Source: Paraspadella gotoi
Lineage: Eukaryota; Chaetognatha
Reading direction: 5' to 3'
Length of the DNA stretch: 64,000 bases
NCBI GenBank assembly: GCA_051294375.1
Contig: CM119265.1
Location: 4,161,025 to 4,225,024, forward strand
Under the pieces are notes generated by a model. The model did no database searches and had not been told where the DNA came from. It worked only from the letters and a program-made list of their open reading frames with translations. Positions 59,461-64,000 of this stretch are shown here, piece after piece. How positions within the stretch are numbered: the first letter of the stretch is position 1; each line of letters begins with the position of its first letter. The position numbers were made by a program, and so were the translations under genes.

Positions 59461-62400
59461 GAGAGGGATGAGAGAGAGAGAGGGAGAGAGAGGGAAGGGG
59501 AGAGAGATAGTACAATATAAAAAAGGAGAAAATGAGAAAGTGAGAAAGTGAGATTTGGTGAAAATAAATCCAGCTCTAGATTTTTTATCACTTCTCAATT
59601 TGACAAGAGTTTTCTGCAAAAAAGAAAAATTTTCTAATTCTCTCTTATATTATTATCTCTTTTAATCTCTTAGTCTCTACTTTTCAACTTCTTTTAAACT
59701 TTAATTTAATTCCTAAGTTTGTCAAATATTTTGGGTGTAACGCTATTATATATTTTATACTATTTTGATATCATTTTCTATAATTTCCAGTTCCATTTTC
59801 CAATCCCCCTTATTCAGATGGAAGTTTTGCGTTCACGCTGACAAACGGAAGATGTTGCAACAACTGACGAAGGAAATCACAGACTATCACAACAAGGTTG
59901 TTATTACTTTATTTAAGATACATTTTAGCTCATATAAAAACAATTCAGTCATAAACAATTTTTTAAAAAATAAAAATTTTTCTCCCTTCGTTTTTTTCCT
60001 GAAAACAAACCTCGAAAAATAAAAGGGTCAAACCTTTTCAATGGTACATATTAAAAAAGTTTTAGAACCCAACTTTTTAAAAAAAATATTACACAAGTAT
60101 TTTTTTTCTTATTTTAAGGGTAAAGCATATGGGAGATTCATGCTTTATAGATCAATTATTTATTCACCCTGTATTTTTTATTTTTCTTTTTTTTTTATTA
60201 TTCCCCCCCCCCGGACATCCGATCTTTCAAATAAATCTCTTTTGTTTTTTTTTTCACTCCCATCCGCTCGACCGTTAACCACCTTCCACCCCCTCAAACC
60301 CCGTTTCTCCCTGTTCCACCCTTTAAAACCCCTTCCACCCCCTCAAACCCGTTCCTCCCTTTAAATCCCCCTTCCACCCCCCTCAAACCTCCCTTAAAAC
60401 CCTTCCAACCCGCGATCCAAGGTCCGCGTGTTGGTGGAGCTAAGCGACTGCATCTCTTCAGCCGTCAACGCCGACGGTTATCACCTTTACTTCCTCAACG
60501 ACTCTAAAGACACTCTGCACCGATGGTCGGCGGAACAGCTCGTCGCCGCCGCCGCCGCCGCCGCGTCGTCGTCGTCCGCCGCCGCTGCTCCGTCGGCCAC
60601 CGATCTCCACCTGCCCGTCGCCAGCGGCACCACCGTGCCCGCCTTCGTCGCCGCCACCAAACAGACGGTGCTGCTCAAGAAGTTGGACGACGTCCGGAGA
60701 GACGGAAGGTGAGCGTTGGCTGCTGCGGGGTCCGGGAGCCGTGATAGCAATAGGATTAGGGCGGTTTTCCTTCAAAGATCAAAAATCCAAATGACCAAAA
60801 TGACGATAGGGCTTCTTTAATGAATCACAATCAGGTATGGCAAATTTGGTTTTTCAAGAGTAAGAAAAAAATTACCTTAAAGAAATGTAGAATTTGAGTC
60901 GAAAACATCTCTAACCATTTAAAATAATCTCCTTTCCCCAAAAAAAATATCAAATGAGCGATTCAGATAATAAACGGATAATAAACAAATAATAAACAGA
61001 TAATAAACAGATAATAAACGTTTATTCATTTATATAGTTTATTTATTTTGCTCCAAAATGGATACTAATTACTTTAAAAATCCATCCAAATAACAACCGT
61101 AAATTGTAAATTAGGTTAAAAATAAACAGAGCGAAAAAAAACTAATGGTATTTTCTTTATCATCGATTTGTTCCTCTTTCTCTCCTCCACCTCCCTCTTT
61201 TCTTTCTCCCCACCCACCAAAAGATTCCCAGAGGGCGTTGGCGGCGGCGCCAACGTCACGGAATGGGCCACGTCCGTTTTGTGTCAACCCATTTTTCAAT
61301 CGGACGGCGAACTCATCGGTGTGCTGGAATTGCTGCGAGGCCGCGGCGGCGCGGCGGGTGAAGCTTCTGCGGCGCCGACGCTAGGAAGAACGGAATCGAC
61401 GGCGTCGGAGAACGTGTTCGTCGACGGACCCGGCGCCGGGTCTGTGTCAGCGCCGTCGGCGGCGTCGACATCGACGGCGCCGTTGACGCCGGATTTCAAG
61501 CTGCGGGAAGAACCGTTTGCGGAGGAAGACGAAGAAATCACCGGAAGGTTCGGTTGGTTGTTGTTATGGTTTGTTGTTGTTGTTGTCTCACCATTGTGGA
61601 ATATTTTTTAGTGTCAGCGCGTAATCCAATCGCGAGAGAGAATCGTAGATACAGATCTGCTCAAAAAAAAGTTTAATAGTTATGCTAAAAGCATTTTATT
61701 TCGTTATTTGAAGGAATATAGTACTTTTTAGGACTCAGTTAGTTAATACGTTGTCAGACCACTATTTGCTTCCAGCACCACCTCCCTGCAAAGAGGGATA
61801 GAGTTGTAGGGGTTGCACAAATATGAAGGGTTCAGCTCTTGACTGTCATGGCGTTATACTACAAAATATCCTTTTTCATCCTTGACCTAACATTTTTGAT
61901 GAAGTTGCAGTCAGGTGAGTTTCCGGGCCAACATTGAGCACCTCGATCCCATTTTCCTCATGTCATTTTCGAGTGGTTTTAGCTTTNNNNNNNNNNAAAC
62001 TTCAAAACAGCTTTCCTTTTGGGTATCAGCTGTTTTGAAGTTTCCATGGTAAAAAAACCAAAAAAAAACAAATAACAAAAATGGATAAAAAAATTTTTTC
62101 CGCAAAAAAAAGGAAATTGTAAGACAAAATTTCGATCCTTTTTNNNNNNNNNNNNNNNNNNNNNNNNNNNNNNNNNNNNNNNNNNNNNNNNNNNNNNNNN
62201 NNNNNNNNNNNNNNNNNNNNNNNNNNNNNNNNNNNNNNNNNNNNNNNNNNNNNNNNNNNNNNNNNNNNNNNNNNNNNNNNNNNNNNNNNNNNNNNNNNNN
62301 NNNNNNNNNNNNNNNNNNNNNNNNNNNNNNNNNNNNNNTAAAAACCTCGTCATGGGACGACAGAAAAGCGAGATAGTAGAGGGTTCAAAGTTTAAACTTT

Positions 62401-63657
62401 TTTTGAGCAGATCTGTAGTTNNNNNNNNNNNNNNNNNNNNNNNNNNNNNNNNNNNNNNNNNNNNNNNNNNNNNNNNNNNNNNNNNNNNNNNNNNNNNNNN
62501 NNNNNNNNNNNNNNNNNNNNNNNNNNNNNNNNNNNNNNNNNNNNNNNNNNNNNNNNNNNNNNNNNNNNNNNNNNNNNNNNNNNNNNNNNNNNNNNNNNNN
62601 NNNNNNNNNNNNNNNNNNNNNNNNNNNNNNNNNNNNNNNNNNNNNNNNNNNNNNNNNNNNNNNNNNNNCGTCACGCTTTTTTCTTTCTTTTTTTCTCTTT
62701 TTCTTTCTGTCTCTCTCTCTTTAACTCTCTCTTTTACTCATACACGTATTTGATTGTTTTATTTACGTTGAATGAATCATCGCATCAATGAATGATTATC
62801 ATCACATCAATGAATGACGATCATCGTATCAATCATTAGGTTATCATGACATCTATCATTTGGTTATCATCGCATCCATTATTGGTTATTGGTTATCATC
62901 GCATCAATTTTTTGTCTTTACTATTACTATTACATCAATCATTTACTATTACATCAATCAAATACTATTACATCAATAATTTGTTATCGCATCAATCATT
63001 CGTTTTTTCCCAGATTTTTCCATTAATTTTCTTTGATAGTCCCGGCTAGCGAGATCCATACTGTATACTTTCTTTCAAGATTTTTTTCTTTATGATTCAT
63101 AAAAATAGAATATATTTCTTCTGTTAATTATAAGTGCATGCATTTAGTTTTCCTTGTATTTTGATTTATTTTTGGCGTGCGGGGACGGGCGGGATAATAT
63201 CTTGTACTTAGGCAAATATGTTAACATTTCCTTTTAAAACTCCTACCAACCCAATTCTCTCCCTCTCTCTCTCTTTCTCTCTCTCCTTCCCTCTCTCTCT
63301 CTCTTTCTCTCTCTCTCCCTCTCGTCTCTCCTTCCGCTCTCCTCCTGCCCTCACTCTATCTCTCTCGCCCTCCCTCTCTCTCTCTCTCCTCCCTCTCTCT
63401 CCCTCTCTCTCCTCTCCTTCTCCATCCCTCTCTCTCTCTCCCTTCCTCTCTCTCTCCCTCCCTCTCTCTCTCTCTCCCTCTCTGTCTCTCTCTATCGCTC
63501 TCTCTCTCCCTCTCATCTCTCCTTAGCTACTTTAGTCTGGGGCGGGATCGCCATGTACTACGACGAGATGTTACGTCGGCCTCAGAAAAGTCGAAACCTC
63601 AATGAGTTTCTTCTCGACGTCATCAAGTCACTCTTCAAGGACATCTCCACTGACAAG
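52452..63657 (+). CDS. PDE10-like cyclic-nucleotide phosphodiesterase, 5' part (six exons)
   Basis: Cyclic-nucleotide phosphodiesterases of this group hydrolyse cAMP and/or cGMP and have N-terminal GAF-A and GAF-B domains before the catalytic HD domain. Six exons (52452-52639, 53478-53703, 59818-59896, 60422-60708, 61224-61552, 63536-63657) have AG/GT borders and matching phases, giving 410 codons without a stop. The order is N-terminal helix (VVHSFLKSFPECLEDFV), Ser/Arg-rich linker, then GAF-A (LVELSDCISSAVNADGYHLY, GTTVPAFVAATKQT, SVLCQPIF, GELIGVLELL) and the inter-GAF helix NLNEFLLDVIKSLF. The GAF-A motifs fit PDE10 better than PDE5, PDE6 or PDE11. GAF-A carries an unusual Ala/Ser insertion and a long acidic/Pro insertion. 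GAF-B and the catalytic domain lie beyond the window; no start codon is found. Confidence 0.82.
52899..53467. other. Assembly gap (569 N)
   Basis: Lies in the intron between the first two visible PDE exons; the duplicate at 55834-56561 shows (CT)n there. Confidence 1.
53478..53703 (+). CDS. PDE exon: Ser/Arg-rich linker
   Basis: Acceptor gcctcag before 53478. The donor gtcgtgg is weak, but its phase fits the next exon (AG + A). It encodes a low-complexity acidic/basic linker with SLTQTDVATIV and KKRLSLSR, the latter resembling a basophilic kinase site. The duplicate at 56562-56802 differs by many one-base indels, so the exact residues are uncertain. Confidence 0.6.
53704..54101. repeat. (TTTG)n and (TTTC)n low-complexity intron
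   Basis: ttgttttgtttg repeats to 53830, then ctttttcttttc to the gap. Open + frames here are artefacts. Confidence 0.85.
54102..54126. other. Assembly gap (25 N)
   Basis: 25 N between duplicate copies a and b. Confidence 1.
54127..54401 (+). mobile_element. Helentron-like internal fragment at duplication junction
   Basis: (TTGA/TTAA)n, catcttgcattttacattta and the aaacaggttttttgtttttt block in + orientation, abruptly joined at 54402 to the minus-oriented copy. The change of orientation marks a chimeric join. Confidence 0.55.
54415..55350 (-). mobile_element. Helentron-like element (copy b of 51250-52160)
   Basis: Ends with the 5' block gatccgaca-tgtttgcttcaaacttg near 55345; indel-rich copy. 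Confidence 0.6.
55643..55833 (+). pseudogene. Frame-broken copy of PDE N-terminal exon
   Basis: Borders are conserved (ccccccag; g/gtgagg), but at least six one-base indels relative to 52452-52639 break the frame. Confidence 0.65.
56196..56515. repeat. (CT)n array
   Basis: Interrupted CT dinucleotides over 320 bp, forming the pyrimidine tract before the exon copy at 56562. Confidence 0.9.
56562..56802 (+). pseudogene. Frame-broken copy of PDE linker exon
   Basis: Acceptor ccgccttccag before 56562; ends at the same tctcgag/gtcgt. About ten one-base insertions compared with 53478-53703. One frame reads RKDSVSR near the end. Confidence 0.65.
56810..57840. repeat. (TTTG)n then 650-bp (TTTC)n polypyrimidine tract
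   Basis: From 57190 to 57840 the + strand is almost pure pyrimidine. A 267-codon Phe/Leu/Ser frame over it is an artefact. Confidence 0.9.
57885..58614. repeat. 730-bp element with about 30-bp terminal inverted repeats
   Basis: The left end aatattaggaattgcttatt and the right end ending caattcctaatatt are inverted copies. Contains (on the minus strand) acatgtttcgactctg and cgagttcttccatcagc, and the gcccccccgggtgg-type GC block, linking it to 47655-48345. No coding capacity; it lies in the PDE intron. Confidence 0.6.
58620..59540. repeat. Low-complexity intron: (TTTC)n and (GA)n arrays
   Basis: Pyrimidine tract 58620-58770, (GA)n at 58860-58896 and GA-rich DNA 59195-59515, with about 300 bp of ordinary sequence between. 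Confidence 0.85.
59818..59896 (+). CDS. PDE exon: start of GAF-A
   Basis: Acceptor cttattcag before 59818; donor gttgtt at 59897. One base plus 26 codons (WKFCVHADKRKMLQQLTKEI, then TDYHNK), the helix leading into GAF-A. Phase matches both neighbours. Confidence 0.75.
60186..60420. repeat. C-rich pyrimidine region before PDE exon
   Basis: Degenerate repeat of ccttccaccccctcaaaccc about five times; serves as, or overlaps, the polypyrimidine tract of the 60422 acceptor. Confidence 0.7.
60422..60708 (+). CDS. PDE exon: GAF-A core, with Ala/Ser insertion
   Basis: Acceptor gatccaag before 60422, donor gtgagc at 60709, codon phase 2 at the end. Contains NADGYHLYFLND and GTTVPAFVAATKQTVLLKKL, which align with PDE10 GAF-A strands. 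Between them a (GCC)n-encoded run of Ala and Ser (about 60541-60596) lengthens a loop. Confidence 0.85.
60709..61223. other. PDE intron
   Basis: Ordinary AT-rich intron with an (ATAAACAG)n patch at 60965-61020 and a pyrimidine-rich end. Confidence 0.6.
61224..61552 (+). CDS. PDE exon: GAF-A C-terminal strands plus acidic insertion
   Basis: Acceptor ccaaaag before 61224; donor gttggt at 61553 chosen because only it fits the next exon (G + TC). FPEGVGGGANVTEWATSVLC and GELIGVLELLRG match GAF-A. Then about 70 residues of Ala/Ser/Pro/Glu, where PDE10 has a short loop, before REEPFAEEDEEITGRF, which resumes the domain. An alternative donor at 61548 would break the frame. Confidence 0.8.
61987..61996. 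other. Assembly gap (10 N)
   Basis: Inside the Tc1-like element; the text on the two sides is partly mirrored (aaacttcaaaacagc and cagctgttttgaagtttcc), suggesting a local mis-join. Confidence 1.
62144..62338. other. Assembly gap (195 N)
   Basis: Inside the Tc1-like element. Confidence 1.
62421..62668. other. Assembly gap (248 N)
   Basis: Starts 4 bases after the right TA of the Tc1-like element. Confidence 1.
62770..63010. repeat. Degenerate ATCA-rich minisatellite
   Basis: Units of 16-24 bp built from catcaatcattggttatcat, with a run of tactattacatcaatca near 62930-62975. Confidence 0.75.
63253..63530. repeat. (CT)n array before PDE exon
   Basis: Interrupted CTCTCT/CCTC tract over 280 bp that merges into the polypyrimidine tract of the 63536 acceptor. 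Confidence 0.9.
63536..63657 (+). CDS. PDE exon: end of GAF-A and inter-GAF helix
   Basis: Acceptor ctactttag before 63536, donor gttggc at 63658. Encodes WGGIAMYYDEMLRRPQKSRN then LNEFLLDVIKSLFKDI, which aligns with the PDE10 linker between GAF-A and GAF-B. Ends on a codon boundary. Confidence 0.8.
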
Positions 63658-64000
63658 GTTGGCTTCGACGTCGTCGTCGTCGTCGTTGTTGTTGTCGTTG
63701 TTCGCATCGTCTCATTCCCAATTTTCTTTCTTGGGGACAGCGATACCTATATCATTGTTGTCGTCGTCGTCGTCGTCGTCATCGTCGTAACAAAAATATT
63801 TAGACGAGGGTATAACAAGGTATTTCTGTCGTTTTATCGTCGTCGTCGTCGTCGTCGTCGTCGTCCTCATTATCGAAAAAGTTTTTTTTGGGTGAAACTC
63901 TTAATGTCGTTTTTATCTTTCGCTTGTCATTGTAATAATCTCTAAATGAATAACCTTAAATTTCAAATCGCTGATTTAACCATTTGATCTTCTCGGCGCT
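63658..64000. other. PDE intron with (GTC)n arrays
   Basis: Three (GTC)n runs (63670-63705, 63757-63790, 63837-63868). No exon recognised before the window end. Confidence 0.6.

Larger units (their letters stand above)
61652..62415. mobile_element. Tc1-like element in PDE intron, with gaps
   Basis: TA + CAGATCTGCTCAAAAAAAAG at the left and its complement + TA at the right. Internal text matches the element at 36875 (gttagttaatacgttgtc, cttgaccta-cattttt), so it lies in the same orientation as unit B. Two N gaps inside. Outer flanks are not palindromic here, so the true ends are at the TAs. Confidence 0.75.

Overview
This looks like nuclear DNA from a bilaterian animal. Phylum is not determined; a mollusc, crustacean or similar invertebrate would fit. 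Reasons: GC-rich exons with GT-AG introns lie in AT-rich, repeat-dense DNA; a GAF-domain cyclic-nucleotide phosphodiesterase is spread over at least six exons; Tc1-family and Helentron-like elements are present; and about 5% or more of the window is microsatellite, mostly (GA)n, (CT)n, (GAC)n and (TTTC)n. Nothing bacterial, archaeal or CRISPR-like is visible. Nine runs of N mark assembly gaps.

Layout. (1) 1-13,000: a leucine-rich-repeat (LRR) gene on the + strand. Its last two exons and about 5.6 kb of flank occur twice (1-5,546 and 7,166-12,790); the copies differ mainly by one-base indels and the first copy is frame-broken. (2) 13,000-27,000: almost gene-free, filled with minisatellites, nested inverted-repeat elements and many copies of one Helentron-like non-autonomous family. 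(3) 27,573-47,400: a large rearranged block. One unit of about 4.6 kb is present three times (A +, B inverted, C +). Units B and C form a palindrome with arms of about 5.6 kb around a 25-N gap. Each unit has a CpG-rich putative promoter with a perfect RFX X-box and a forkhead site, a putative first coding exon, a 70-bp minisatellite, a fold-back element with an 8-bp target duplication, a 31-bp minisatellite and a defective Tc1-like element. (4) 47,400-51,250: more Helentron-like and other repeats. (5) 51,250-63,657: the 5' part of a PDE10-like phosphodiesterase gene on the + strand. Six exons join in one reading frame of 410 codons covering the N-terminal helical region and GAF-A. Its first two visible exons are duplicated in broken form at 54,402-57,250. 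The gene continues beyond the window.

Main conclusions. The PDE10-like gene is well supported by splice phase and GAF-A similarity; the LRR gene is fairly well supported. The three kinds of local duplication carry scattered one-base indels and touch gaps, so much of the structure may be unpolished long-read or uncollapsed-haplotype assembly rather than biology. The most interesting non-genic structures are a 200-bp palindrome with a tRNA T-arm (B box) in each arm inside an LRR intron, a fold-back family with 8-bp target duplications, and a Helentron-like family built round (GTCY)n microsatellites.
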